Shown: positions 9,251-17,970 of the stretch, piece after piece
Numbering within the stretch: position 1 is the stretch's first letter
Layout: every line of letters begins with the position of its first letter
Source: an uncultured Paracoccus sp.
GTDB lineage: Bacteria; Pseudomonadota; Alphaproteobacteria; Rhodobacterales; Rhodobacteraceae
Assembly: GCF_937873615.1 (NCBI RefSeq)
Contig: NZ_CALMYP010000068.1
Location: 62,001-126,000, forward strand
Length of the DNA stretch: 64,000 nt
Direction of reading: 5' to 3'
Made by a program: the position numbers and the translations under genes
The notes under the pieces: generated by a model
The model's database searches: none
What the model saw: only the letters and a program-made list of their open reading frames with translations
Told to the model about the DNA's origin: nothing

Positions 9251-11140
9251 ATGAGCGAGCACAGCCGTTTCTGTGGTATCGCGGATCGCGATGCGGTCGA
9301 GCAGGAAATGCCTTACGAGGCGCGCGACAACGCCCGGACGATCTATGAATTCCTCGGCCGCGTGGCCGAGCGCTTTCCGGAGCGGCCGGCGATTTCGTTC
9401 CAGCTGTTGTCGGGCCCGCGCGATCATGCCACGACGCTGAACTGGGGCGAGTTGCTGGAGCGGGTCACCGAAACCGCCAACTTGTTCCGCAAACTGGGCG
9501 TCGGGCCGGGCGATACCGTGGCCTATCTGCTGCCCAATACCATCGAGACGCCGGTCGTGCTGCTGGCCGGGGCGACGGCGGGGATCGTCAACCCGATCAA
9601 CCCGCTGCTGGAGCCCGAGCATATCGGCGGCATTCTTCGGTCCACCAATGCCAAGGTGCTGGTGACGCTGAAATCCTTCCCGAAAAGCGACATCGCCCAG
9701 AAGGCCGCCGCCGCCGTCGCCGAGGCGCCCAATGTCAAGCATGTGATCGAGATCGACCTGAACCGGCACCTGACCGGGCTGAAGAAATTCATCGTTCCGC
9801 TGGCGCGGCCGAAGGTCACCGTCAAGCATCACGCCAAGGTGCATGGTTTCGAGGCCGCGGTTTCGGCTGAGAACCACAACCGGCTGGATTTCGACGATCC
9901 GAAGCAGGACCGGGTTGCCGCCTATTTCCATACCGGCGGCACCACCGGCCTGCCGAAAGTGGCGCAGCACAAGTATTCAGGCATGATCTATAACGGCTTT
10001 CTGGGCGGCGCATTGCTGTTCAACGAGACCGACGTGCTGATGTGCCCGCTGCCGTTGTTCCATGTCTTCGCCGCCTATCCGGTGCTGATGAGCTGCATCG
10101 CCTCGGGCGCGCATATGGTCATGCCGACCCCCGCCGGCTATCGCGGCGATGGCGTCTTCGACAATTTCTGGAAGCTGATCGAACGCTGGCAGGTCAGTTT
10201 CCTGATTACCGTGCCGACGGCGATCTCGGCGCTGATGCAGCGGCCGGTGAACGCGGATGTCTCCTCGCTCAGGACGGCGATTTCCGGCTCGGCCCCGCTG
10301 CCGGTCGAGCTTTACAACCGCTTCAAGGCCGCGACCGGGGTCGAGATCGCCGAAGGCTATGGCCTGACCGAGGCGACCTGTCTGGTCAGTTGCAATCCGG
10401 TCGACGGCGTCAAGAAGGTGGGCTCGGTCGGCATTCCCTTGCCCTATACCCATGTGCGCATCCTGCGGAAGCTGCCCGAGGGTTTTGCCGAATGCGCAAC
10501 CGACGAGGTGGGCGAGATCTGCGTGGCCAATCCCGGCGTCTTCGAAGGCTCGACCTATACCGAAGCCGACAAGAACCACGATCTTTTCGCCGAGGGTCGG
10601 TTCCTGCGCACCGGCGATCTGGGGCGGATCGACGCCGATGGCTATCTCTGGATCACCGGGCGGGCCAAGGACCTGATCATTCGCGGCGGCCATAATATCG
10701 ACCCGGCCGAGATCGAGGATGCGCTGCTTTCGCATCCTGCCGTGGCCTTCGCCGGCGCCATCGGCCAGCCCGACGCCCGCGCCGGCGAATTGCCCTGCGC
10801 CTATGTCGAACTGGTCGGCGATGCGTCGGTCAGTGTCGAGGAGCTGTTGGAACATGCCCGCGCCAATATCCACGAGCGCGCGGCGGTGCCGAAACATCTG
10901 GAAATCCTGGATGAATTGCCGAAAACCGCTGTCGGCAAGATCTTCAAGCCCGACCTGCGCAAGAAGGCGATCAAGCGCGTCTATGACGCGGCCCTGGCCG
11001 AAACCGGCGCCAGCGTCGCCGAGGTGGTCGAGGACAAGAAGCGCGGGCTGGTGGCCAAGATCGCCCGGACCGAGGGCGTGGACGAAGCCGCCGTCGCCCG
11101 CACACTCGGCGAATTCACCCGCCCCTGGGACTGGGCCTGA
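9251..11140 (+). CDS. AMP-dependent acyl-CoA synthetase
   Basis: A 629-residue ANL-superfamily adenylating enzyme activating a carboxylic acid, probably a fatty acid, to its CoA thioester. Visible core motifs are the P-loop YFHTGGTTGLPKV (225-237), GYGLTEAT, TGDLGRIDADGYLWITGRAKD and the C-terminal PKTAVGKIFK with the catalytic lysine. The start at 9251 is fixed by gggggag just upstream; the open frame before it carries a terminator-like hairpin. The C-terminal extension of about 60 residues beyond the usual end is unassigned. The chain length of the substrate cannot be read from sequence. Confidence 0.88.
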   Translation: MSEHSRFCGIADRDAVEQEMPYEARDNARTIYEFLGRVAERFPERPAISFQLLSGPRDHATTLNWGELLERVTETANLFRKLGVGPGDTVAYLLPNTIETPVVLLAGATAGIVNPINPLLEPEHIGGILRSTNAKVLVTLKSFPKSDIAQKAAAAVAEAPNVKHVIEIDLNRHLTGLKKFIVPLARPKVTVKHHAKVHGFEAAVSAENHNRLDFDDPKQDRVAAYFHTGGTTGLPKVAQHKYSGMIYNGFLGGALLFNETDVLMCPLPLFHVFAAYPVLMSCIASGAHMVMPTPAGYRGDGVFDNFWKLIERWQVSFLITVPTAISALMQRPVNADVSSLRTAISGSAPLPVELYNRFKAATGVEIAEGYGLTEATCLVSCNPVDGVKKVGSVGIPLPYTHVRILRKLPEGFAECATDEVGEICVANPGVFEGSTYTEADKNHDLFAEGRFLRTGDLGRIDADGYLWITGRAKDLIIRGGHNIDPAEIEDALLSHPAVAFAGAIGQPDARAGELPCAYVELVGDASVSVEELLEHARANIHERAAVPKHLEILDELPKTAVGKIFKPDLRKKAIKRVYDAALAETGASVAEVVEDKKRGLVAKIARTEGVDEAAVARTLGEFTRPWDWA

Positions 11141-11216
11141 TCCATCGAAGCGGGCAGGATTGAAGGCGCGCGCGTCCAAACTGCCTGCGTGCGCGAACAG
11201 CTTGGGCGGGTCCGGT

Positions 11217-11891
11217 TCAGCCCGCCGCGCGACCGGCGGCGGATTTTTCGATCATGGCGGCATCGTCGGGATAGCCGAGCCCTTCGGCCATCTCGGCGAA
11301 GCGCAGAAGCCAATCATGTGACAGACTGTCGAGCGCATCCGGCGTGAAATGCGTGGCGCGCCTCTTGGGGCGAGAGTTGCGCCCGATCTCTTCACTTCGC
11401 CGCACAGGCCGGCCAACATAGTCGGCCAGAAGCGCGTCATCCTCTGGCCGGTCCACGCGATAGATCAATTGCGGCAGGAAGGACATGCACAGCTCATACC
11501 AGAGCGTATAGCTCATGACTGCGCTCTGGATGCCGTCCGGGTCTTCAGCCTCGGTCGGTAACGTGATCTCAAAGCGGTTCTTCAGGATCCTGGTCCGGAA
11601 GGAATAGCTGGCGGTATCGGAATTCTCGGGGATGATCGAATTGATGGCCGCCAAGGGTGAGCGGGCAACGCAGAAAATCCGGCTGAAATCCTCCAGTGGG
11701 CCAATCGCGTCGCCATAGGGGTTGCGATAGCGTTCAGCCGGCAGCATCCAGGAAACTAGCCCGTTGGGGCGCACATATTCGTGCCCGACTTCCAACCCGG
11801 AAGACTGCAACAGATAGGCGGTGAAGGCGGTGCCGCAGCGCGGATGGCCAAGCCCGACAAAGAAGTTCTTGCGGTGGTGAATGCAGGACAG
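11217..11891 (-). CDS. Sulfotransferase-like protein, start uncertain
   Basis: The frame encodes FFVGLGHPRCGTAFTAYLL, a P-loop close to the 5'-phosphosulfate-binding GxPRxGTS motif of sulfotransferases, then CVARSPLAAINSII, resembling the 3'-phosphate-binding RxPxxxxxS region. No in-frame ATG, GTG or TTG occurs between the P-loop and the upstream stop at 12051-12053. The first TTG, at 11808-11810, would delete the P-loop. I therefore place the start provisionally at CTG 11891, with AAGGGAG 8 bases upstream; ATT at 11882 is another option, and an upstream frameshift is a third. The neighbourhood suggests a polysaccharide-modifying role. It is divergent from the first glycosyltransferase gene. 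Confidence 0.55.
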   Translation of the reverse strand: MSCIHHRKNFFVGLGHPRCGTAFTAYLLQSSGLEVGHEYVRPNGLVSWMLPAERYRNPYGDAIGPLEDFSRIFCVARSPLAAINSIIPENSDTASYSFRTRILKNRFEITLPTEAEDPDGIQSAVMSYTLWYELCMSFLPQLIYRVDRPEDDALLADYVGRPVRRSEEIGRNSRPKRRATHFTPDALDSLSHDWLLRFAEMAEGLGYPDDAAMIEKSAAGRAAG

Positions 11892-12056
11892 TGTCCCGTC
11901 TCCCTTATCGTTCTCGGCCTGATATAGCGGGGCGGCAAGGCGCAGCGCAATCCTTGCGAGGGTTAAGCCTGTGCGCAGAAATAAGTGGCGGTGACTGGCG
12001 GCGCTGACTCCGTTCGGATAGACAGGCTGGAAGCGCAGGTTTGTCCGAGGTCATTT

Positions 12057-12875
12057 ATGCCGCTCGATCGTCGTCCCGTTGCCTCTCTCTGGATCGGAGA
12101 AGAGCTGCAATATCTCAACCAGCTTTGCCTGAAATCGCATCTGCTGCACGGCCATCCTGTGACGCTTTATTGCACCGACAAGCTGAAGAACCCCCCCGAG
12201 GGCGTCGAGGTCCGTCCGGCTTCCGAGATCATGGATATCGACATGCAACTGGTGGGCGATACCTCGGCCTCGTTCCTGTCGAATGTCTTCCGCTACAAGA
12301 TGATCCAGAAGACCGGCGCGATCTGGATCGATTGCGACGCCTTCTGCCACAAGCCTTTCCCCGACGAATGGGAATGGATCTTCGCCGGTCACGGTATGCG
12401 CGGGGCGCTGAATTGCGGCGTTGTCGGCCTGCCCCAGCAATGCGAGTTGATGGATCAGTTGCTGGATTACTATGACAACCTGCCCGACTATCCGGCCTGG
12501 TGGAACAAGCGTCAGCGCAAGCAGATGGACAAGCAGCGTGAAAAGGGCGACCTGTCGCATGGGGCGGCGATCTACAAGACCGAGCGCACGGCATTCGGTC
12601 CGCAGGCCTTCACATGGTTCGCCCAGCAGACCGGCGATATCGAACGCGCGATGACCTCGGACGTGCTCTATCCGGTGCCGTTCCAGTTGAACGACATCTT
12701 CTATGACCCGCATGGCAGGGTCGAAGGCTGGTTCACCGACGCGACCGTGTCCGTGCATCTTTACACCAATGGCACCAAGCCCTGGTGGCGCAAGAACCCG
12801 CCGCTGCCCAATTCCTATGCGGCGCGGATGTGCGAGCTGGTGGGCATCGACCCGACCCAGGCGCTGGAAAGCTGA
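12057..12875 (+). CDS. GT-A glycosyltransferase (DXD type)
   Basis: A 272-residue protein with the layout of sugar-binding-DXD/capsular glycosyltransferases: IWIDCDAF gives the metal-binding D92-x-D94, and a downstream ALNCGVVGLP segment matches the acceptor region. The start ATG at 12057 follows CCGAGG. The donor sugar cannot be deduced. It is the first gene of the plus-strand polysaccharide cluster, 36 bp ahead of the GT/methyltransferase fusion. Confidence 0.72.
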   Translation: MPLDRRPVASLWIGEELQYLNQLCLKSHLLHGHPVTLYCTDKLKNPPEGVEVRPASEIMDIDMQLVGDTSASFLSNVFRYKMIQKTGAIWIDCDAFCHKPFPDEWEWIFAGHGMRGALNCGVVGLPQQCELMDQLLDYYDNLPDYPAWWNKRQRKQMDKQREKGDLSHGAAIYKTERTAFGPQAFTWFAQQTGDIERAMTSDVLYPVPFQLNDIFYDPHGRVEGWFTDATVSVHLYTNGTKPWWRKNPPLPNSYAARMCELVGIDPTQALES

Positions 12876-12911
12876 TGACGGCCTTCGCAGGCGGCTTGGG
12901 GGACGGCTGAC

Positions 12912-14729
12912 ATGGCGTTGAAGCGGCATGTCAGCCCGCATGGCACGGTCATGGCCGTGTCGATGATGAAGGATGAGGCGCCCTACCTGCTGGAATGGTT
13001 CGCGCATCATCTGGCTGTCGGCTTTACCGATATCCTTGTCTATACCAATGACTGCACCGACGGCACGGTCGAGATGCTGCAGCGGCTGGAGGAGCTGGGC
13101 CTTGGCTATCACCGCCCGAACGATATTCCGGAGGGCATGAAGCCGCAGCCGTCGGCGCTGAATTACGCGCAGGACGAGCCGCTGGTTCAGGCGGCCGACT
13201 GGGTCATGATCTTCGACGCTGACGAGTTCCTGTCGGTCAACCATCCTTCGGGCCATCTCGACGGGATGCTGGATGACGCGGTGGCGCAGGGTGCCAACGG
13301 GATTATCGTGACCTGGCGCATCTTCGGTTCGGGTGGCGTGGTCGACTGGTCGCGCGACCCGGTGACCGAGCAATATACCCGCGCCGCGCCGCCGCTCTGG
13401 AACAAGGGCTGGGGCGTGAAGACGCTGTTCAAGTTCGACCCGGAATACTGGAAGCTTGGCATTCACCGGCCCTCGATCAAGAACAAGCACCTGAAGGACG
13501 GCTTTCCCGACACCGTGAAATGGCTGAACGGTTCGGGCCGACCGATGGAGGATTACTTCAAGTTCCGTGGCTGGCGCACGATCCGCCGCACGCTGGGTTA
13601 CGACTGGGCGCAGATGAACCATTACGCGGTGAAGTCCATCGACAGCTATGCCGTGCGTCGCTTCCGCGGCAATGTGAACAACAAGAAGGACAAGTATAAC
13701 GCCGATTACTGGTCGCTTCAGGACCGCAACGAGGTCGCCGATACCCGCATCCTGCGCCACGCCCCGCGCCGGGCCGAGATCATGGCCGAATTGCTGCAGG
13801 ATCCGGTCCTGTCGAAGCTGCATTACGCGGCACTGGAACGGGTCGAGGCGCGGCTGGAGGAATATCGCGGCTCCGAAGCCTATCAGGCCCTGCGCGACAG
13901 CCTGATCGAGGCCGGCAAGGTGCCGATCACCTCGGTCGAGGCGAAGCCGCCGCAGGCGCGCGACCCGGCCAAGATCGCTGCGCTGATGTCCGAGGTGGAG
14001 CGCAAGTCGAGCGAGAAGCCGGACGATGCCCGCAAGGACGCGCCGGTCTCGGGCTGGAACGCCATGGGTGCCGCGCTTTATCGCAGCGGGCGGATCAGGC
14101 TGTCGCCGGGTGATGCCGTGGAATGGGTGGAATCGCAGCGCGTGGCCCTGCCCTGCGATCCGCAGCTGTTCACCGAGGAAGCTTCGATGGCGGTGCTGGC
14201 CGGCAAGTTCGACCGTCGCCATGCCCGCAACATCGCTTCTTACCTTGCGGGCGGACGGCGCGTGCTGGACCTGGGCGCCGGGATCGGATTGCCCGCCATG
14301 ACCATGCTTCGCGCTCAGGATGGCATCACGCTGATGGTGCAGGACAGCCAGCCCGGCATTGCCGAGGCCGCCGCCCGCATCCGCGCCCGCAACGGGCTGG
14401 AGGATACGGCCCGGCTGCGCTTCGTCGACGGCCCGCTGGTCCTGCCAGGTGACGAGGGCGCTGCGGCTGGCGGGCTTGCCGCCTATCTGGGCGATTTCAG
14501 GCCCGATATCTTGCGTATCTCGACCCGTGCGGACCTCGTCGGGCAACATCTCGACGGGATCGATCTTTCGCGCCTGATACGCGTCGTTTTGCCTTTCGAC
14601 AGCCCCGAAGAGGCTGACGGTTTACGGCAGTCCTTCGGGCCGGTGCTGGAAGGACGGGGTTTCGTCGAGCGTGTCGAGGCCGCGGATTCGGGGTCCTTGC
14701 GATATGATCGCCTTGCCGAGAAAAATTGA
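12912..14729 (+). CDS. Fused GT-A glycosyltransferase and methyltransferase-like protein
   Basis: A 605-residue protein. Residues 1 to about 340 form a family-2-like glycosyltransferase (Glyco_tranf_2_4 type): MMKDEAPYLLEW near the start and FDADEF (101-106) as the metal-binding motif. A polar stretch (about 340-380, PPQARDPAKIAA and KSSEKPDDARK) links it to a C-terminal Rossmann domain with VLDLGAGIGLPAM (451-463), the SAM-binding motif I of methyltransferases. The C-terminal part lacks an obvious NPPF-type catalytic signature, so methylation is inferred. A single chain could couple sugar transfer with O-methylation or chain capping. Confidence 0.7.
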   Translation: MALKRHVSPHGTVMAVSMMKDEAPYLLEWFAHHLAVGFTDILVYTNDCTDGTVEMLQRLEELGLGYHRPNDIPEGMKPQPSALNYAQDEPLVQAADWVMIFDADEFLSVNHPSGHLDGMLDDAVAQGANGIIVTWRIFGSGGVVDWSRDPVTEQYTRAAPPLWNKGWGVKTLFKFDPEYWKLGIHRPSIKNKHLKDGFPDTVKWLNGSGRPMEDYFKFRGWRTIRRTLGYDWAQMNHYAVKSIDSYAVRRFRGNVNNKKDKYNADYWSLQDRNEVADTRILRHAPRRAEIMAELLQDPVLSKLHYAALERVEARLEEYRGSEAYQALRDSLIEAGKVPITSVEAKPPQARDPAKIAALMSEVERKSSEKPDDARKDAPVSGWNAMGAALYRSGRIRLSPGDAVEWVESQRVALPCDPQLFTEEASMAVLAGKFDRRHARNIASYLAGGRRVLDLGAGIGLPAMTMLRAQDGITLMVQDSQPGIAEAAARIRARNGLEDTARLRFVDGPLVLPGDEGAAAGGLAAYLGDFRPDILRISTRADLVGQHLDGIDLSRLIRVVLPFDSPEEADGLRQSFGPVLEGRGFVERVEAADSGSLRYDRLAEKN

Positions 14730-14762
14730 TAGAATGCAGGTAAGCGAGCACCTGGAAGGGCT

Positions 14763-15938
14763 ATGACGATGACGAATATTGCAGTGGCTGGGCTTGGCTA
14801 TGTCGGGCTTTCCAACGCCGTGCTTCTGGCGCAGCACAACCGGGTCACGGCACTGGATATCTCGGATGATCGGGTCAGGATGGTCAATGACCGCAAATCG
14901 CCCATCGAGGATGCCGAGATCACCGAATACCTCGCCAGCCACGATCTCGACCTGACGGCGACGCTCGACCCCAAGACCGCCTTCCACGATGCCGAATTCG
15001 TCGTCGTCTCGACCCCGACCAATTACGATGCGCGCACCAACCGTTTCGACACTTCCTCGGTCGAGGCGGTTCTGGCCGAGATTCAGCGCATCAACCCGAA
15101 TGCCGTGGCGGTCATCAAATCGACCATTCCGGTCGGCTTTGTTGAGCGGATCCGGGCCGAGATGGGTTGGGAAAACGTGATCTTCTCGCCCGAGTTCCTG
15201 CGCGAGGGCAAGGCACTCTATGACAACCTACACCCCTCGCGGATCGTCATTGGCGAAAGGTCCGACCGCGCCCGCCGTTTCGCTGACCTGCTGGCCGAGG
15301 GTGCCATTCGCAAGGACATGCCGGTGCTGTTCAGTGGCGCGGTCGAGGCCGAGGCGATCAAGCTGTTCTCGAACACCTATCTCGCGCTGCGCGTGGCCTA
15401 TTTCAACGAGTTGGACAGCTATGCCATCGCGCATAACCTGAACTCGCGCGAGATTATCGACGGGGTCTGCCTGGATCCGAGGATCGGCGATTTCTACAAC
15501 AATCCCAGCTTCGGTTATGGTGGTTACTGCCTGCCCAAGGATACCAAGCAACTTCTGGCCAATTACGACAAGGTTCCGCAGAACCTGATTTCGGCCATTG
15601 TCGAGTCGAACCGGACGCGGAAGGATTTCGTGTCCGACCAGATCGTCGCCAAGCGCCCGAAGATCGTCGGCGTTTACCGGCTGGTGATGAAGGCGGGGTC
15701 GGACAATTTCCGCGACAGCTCGATCCAGGGGATCATGAAGCGGATCAAGGCCAAGGGGATCGAGGTGATCGTCTATGAGCCGGTCCTGCAGGACGACCAT
15801 TTCTTCAACAGCCGGGTGGTCCGCGATCTGGACGCCTTCAAGGCCGAAAGCGATGTGATCCTGGCCAACCGGCTGTCGGACGATATCCGCGACGTGGCCG
15901 GGAAGGTCTATACGCGCGACCTTTTCGGGGTCGATTGA
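14763..15938 (+). CDS. ugd: UDP-glucose 6-dehydrogenase
   Basis: A 391-residue NAD-dependent enzyme oxidising UDP-glucose to UDP-glucuronate. The N-terminal Rossmann motif is GLGYVG (10-15), TPTNYD follows around 85, and the catalytic cysteine is C256 in GGYCLPKD. The size and short C-terminus match the E. coli Ugd/WecC-like short class. GGAAGG is 2 bases from the first ATG but 8 from ATG 14769, so translation may begin at 14769. It supplies glucuronate or its derivatives to the surface polysaccharide made by neighbours. Confidence 0.93.
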   Translation: MTMTNIAVAGLGYVGLSNAVLLAQHNRVTALDISDDRVRMVNDRKSPIEDAEITEYLASHDLDLTATLDPKTAFHDAEFVVVSTPTNYDARTNRFDTSSVEAVLAEIQRINPNAVAVIKSTIPVGFVERIRAEMGWENVIFSPEFLREGKALYDNLHPSRIVIGERSDRARRFADLLAEGAIRKDMPVLFSGAVEAEAIKLFSNTYLALRVAYFNELDSYAIAHNLNSREIIDGVCLDPRIGDFYNNPSFGYGGYCLPKDTKQLLANYDKVPQNLISAIVESNRTRKDFVSDQIVAKRPKIVGVYRLVMKAGSDNFRDSSIQGIMKRIKAKGIEVIVYEPVLQDDHFFNSRVVRDLDAFKAESDVILANRLSDDIRDVAGKVYTRDLFGVD

Positions 15939-15947
15939 GGCGGCGGG

Positions 15948-16991
15948 ATGCGCATCCTCGCCGCCACCACCGTCCGCAACGAAGGACCCTACCTGCTGGA
16001 ATGGATCGCCTGGCATCGCCTGCTGGGGGTGACGGATTTCCTGTTTCATTCCAACGATTGCGACGATGGCAGCGACCGGCTGCTGGACCTTCTGGCCGAA
16101 CATGGCGTGATCCGGCACGAGACCCACCAGCCCCCGCCCGACAAATCCGTGCAATGGAGCGCCTTGCGCGCCGCATGGCGTCATGATCTGCGCAAGTCGA
16201 CCGACTGGATGCTGATCTCGGATCTGGATGAGTTTCCGGTCATCCATGTGGGCGAGGGGCGCTTTGCCGATCTGATGGCCGCGCTGCCCGAGGGGTGCGA
16301 TGCCGTGGCCCTGCCGTGGCGGCTGTTTGGGTCGAATGCGCAGATCGAGATTTCCGGGCGACCCGTCACGCAGGAATTCACCCGTTCGACCCCGGCAGTG
16401 ATGCACCACCCGATCGCGGCGACATTCTTCAAGTCACTGTTTCGACCTGCGGCCTTTCGCGCGCAGGGCGTGCACCGGCCCCGTCACCGGCCCGAAACCG
16501 AGCCGGTCTGGGCAGATGGCAGCGGTCGGCCATTGGCGGGGTTGATCGCCGGGAATGACAAGCGCCTGTCTCTGATCTCGACTAGGGACTATCGCCGGTT
16601 GGTCGAGCTGCATCATTACTCATTGCGCTCGGCCCAGGGCTTCATCGTCAAGTCGGACAGGGGTCTGCCGAACCGAACGAACAAGCCGATCGACCTCAGC
16701 TATTGGGTCGCGCGGAACTTCAATACCGAGGAGAACACATCTGCCGTGCGTCTCGGCCCCCGGCTGAATGAGGAGATCTCAACGCTTATGGCCCTGCCCG
16801 GCGTGGCGGAGCTTCATCAGGCAGCACTGGATTGGCACCGGGCGCGATTTGATGAATTGGTTCTGACGCCGGAAGGCTTTGACCTTTATGCACATATCCT
16901 GCTGGCGCAGGACAGCGCGGTTATGCCGATAGACAAGCAGGACGACCTGCTGCGGCTGTTTCCAAAGCTGCAGCGGGGATCTGACCTGTAA
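15948..16991 (+). CDS. GT-A family 2-like glycosyltransferase
   Basis: A 347-residue protein starting RILAATTVRNEGPYLLEW, closely parallel to the N-terminal half of the GT/methyltransferase fusion upstream (shared EAPYLLEW / EGPYLLEW, then a DxD motif SDLDEF at 91-96). The two are probably paralogous glycosyltransferases acting on the same glycan. It begins 9 bases after ugd and ends at the AT-rich island, which closes this transcription unit. Confidence 0.75.
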   Translation: MRILAATTVRNEGPYLLEWIAWHRLLGVTDFLFHSNDCDDGSDRLLDLLAEHGVIRHETHQPPPDKSVQWSALRAAWRHDLRKSTDWMLISDLDEFPVIHVGEGRFADLMAALPEGCDAVALPWRLFGSNAQIEISGRPVTQEFTRSTPAVMHHPIAATFFKSLFRPAAFRAQGVHRPRHRPETEPVWADGSGRPLAGLIAGNDKRLSLISTRDYRRLVELHHYSLRSAQGFIVKSDRGLPNRTNKPIDLSYWVARNFNTEENTSAVRLGPRLNEEISTLMALPGVAELHQAALDWHRARFDELVLTPEGFDLYAHILLAQDSAVMPIDKQDDLLRLFPKLQRGSDL

Positions 16992-17553
16992 AGCCTTGCC
17001 GAGCTGCTATTCCGGTGGCGGAACTGTGCCGCAAATGCGTGCGCAGGTGATTCGGACTGACGACATCTGCAATTCATTCATCGGAAGCATTCACATGACG
17101 GCGCTCACCCATAAAGTGAATAATTGTTAATATACCTGCACCTGTTCTGCAATAAATCTGAGGCGCAGAATTATTTTTCAATGCGCGCAAAATAATTCTT
17201 GATCCATTCCTATAACGCAAAATTGTTGTGCCGATTCGTGCGTTCTCCACCGATAGAAGAAAATAAAACACATTATATACAGTCACTTGCGGCTTTCTGT
17301 GGTCGTGGAATATCAGCGGTGAAGCGGCGAATTTCCGAAAGCGATTTCTGCGCAAAACATGTCATTTCTTGAAGTGGCCTCGGTATTTCCAGAGCTTTTT
17401 CTTGAGAAATGAGAGTGCTTACGGCAAACTTGACGATGTTTCACAGTTCGAATTTGCCCGTGTTATGTGTGATTTCGTTGTTCAGTCCGTGCCGCTGCTG
17501 TCGCGTGCCTTAATGGCCGTTTTGAATGCTGCTGCGGAAAGGCCGGTGCGGTC
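16992..17553. other. AT-rich intergenic island in the polysaccharide cluster
   Basis: About 560 bp without a gene I can support, clearly richer in A+T than its surroundings from about 17090 to 17400 (runs such as ttaatata, aaaataaaa, cattatata). It contains a perfect 11-bp inverted repeat at 17167-17199. Short open frames on both strands have no recognisable domains. The position, between two groups of polysaccharide genes of the same orientation, suggests a promoter/silencing region or a recombination junction. Confidence 0.7.
17167..17199. repeat. Perfect 11-bp inverted repeat
   Basis: agaattatttt at 17167-17177 is the exact reverse complement of aaaataattct at 17189-17199, separated by 11 bases (tcaatgcgcgc). 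It could be an operator or a cruciform. A terminator is less likely because the stem is AT-only and the T tract is inside the stem. Confidence 0.8.
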
Positions 17554-17970
17554 GTGACCTCGATATCGCACCACAAACAGCCGACGCGCTCGACATCGCA
17601 GACGATGCTGCGCTTCCTTGCGGTCGGCTTGGGAAATACTGCGTTTGGTTATTCTGTTTACGTGCTTGCCGTAGTTGCAGGGCTGACCCCGCAATTGGCG
17701 CTTATCCTGCAGTTCGTGTTGGGCGTGCTTTGGAACTATACCCTACATGCGCGGCTGGTCTTCTCGGTGAACGGCTGGACCCGGTTTCCGTTATATATTG
17801 GCGCCTATCTGCTGATCTACACAATCAATGCGACATCGCTGCGCATCCTGCTTGCCGAAGGTATCGGCCCGCTATTGGCGCAATTGTTGATCCTGCCCTT
17901 TATCGTCGCGCTGTCCTGGTTGCTGATCGGCCGTGTCATGGGCTTCCGGCATGTCGGGAGGGTGCGGTGA
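17554..17970 (+). CDS. gtrA: GtrA-family membrane protein (lipid-linked sugar flippase type)
   Basis: A 138-residue protein with four hydrophobic helices and the GtrA hallmark start RFLAVGLGNTAFGYSVY plus the FVLGVLWNYTLHARLVF segment. GtrA proteins are thought to flip polyprenyl-phosphate sugars across the inner membrane for O-antigen glycosylation. GTG 17554 (GGAAAGG upstream) is the called start; ATG 17605 is an alternative. Its stop overlaps the GTG of the next gene (GTGA), indicating tight coupling with the GT-C-like protein. Confidence 0.85.
   Translation: MTSISHHKQPTRSTSQTMLRFLAVGLGNTAFGYSVYVLAVVAGLTPQLALILQFVLGVLWNYTLHARLVFSVNGWTRFPLYIGAYLLIYTINATSLRILLAEGIGPLLAQLLILPFIVALSWLLIGRVMGFRHVGRVR

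Noticed and set aside
12051-14549. Very long open frame antisense to two glycosyltransferase genes, with similar long frames opposite ettA, rimO, ugd, rfbG, the methyltransferase, kdsD and the mrp genes
   Set aside because: They mirror codon structure of strong genes in GC-rich DNA, contain no family motifs and have no suitable start sites.
17074-17557. Two small open frames (93 codons minus, 62 codons plus) in the AT-rich island
   Set aside because: No recognisable domain, poor start sites; the plus-strand frame does overlap the gtrA GTG by 4 bp, so it is kept only as a possibility.
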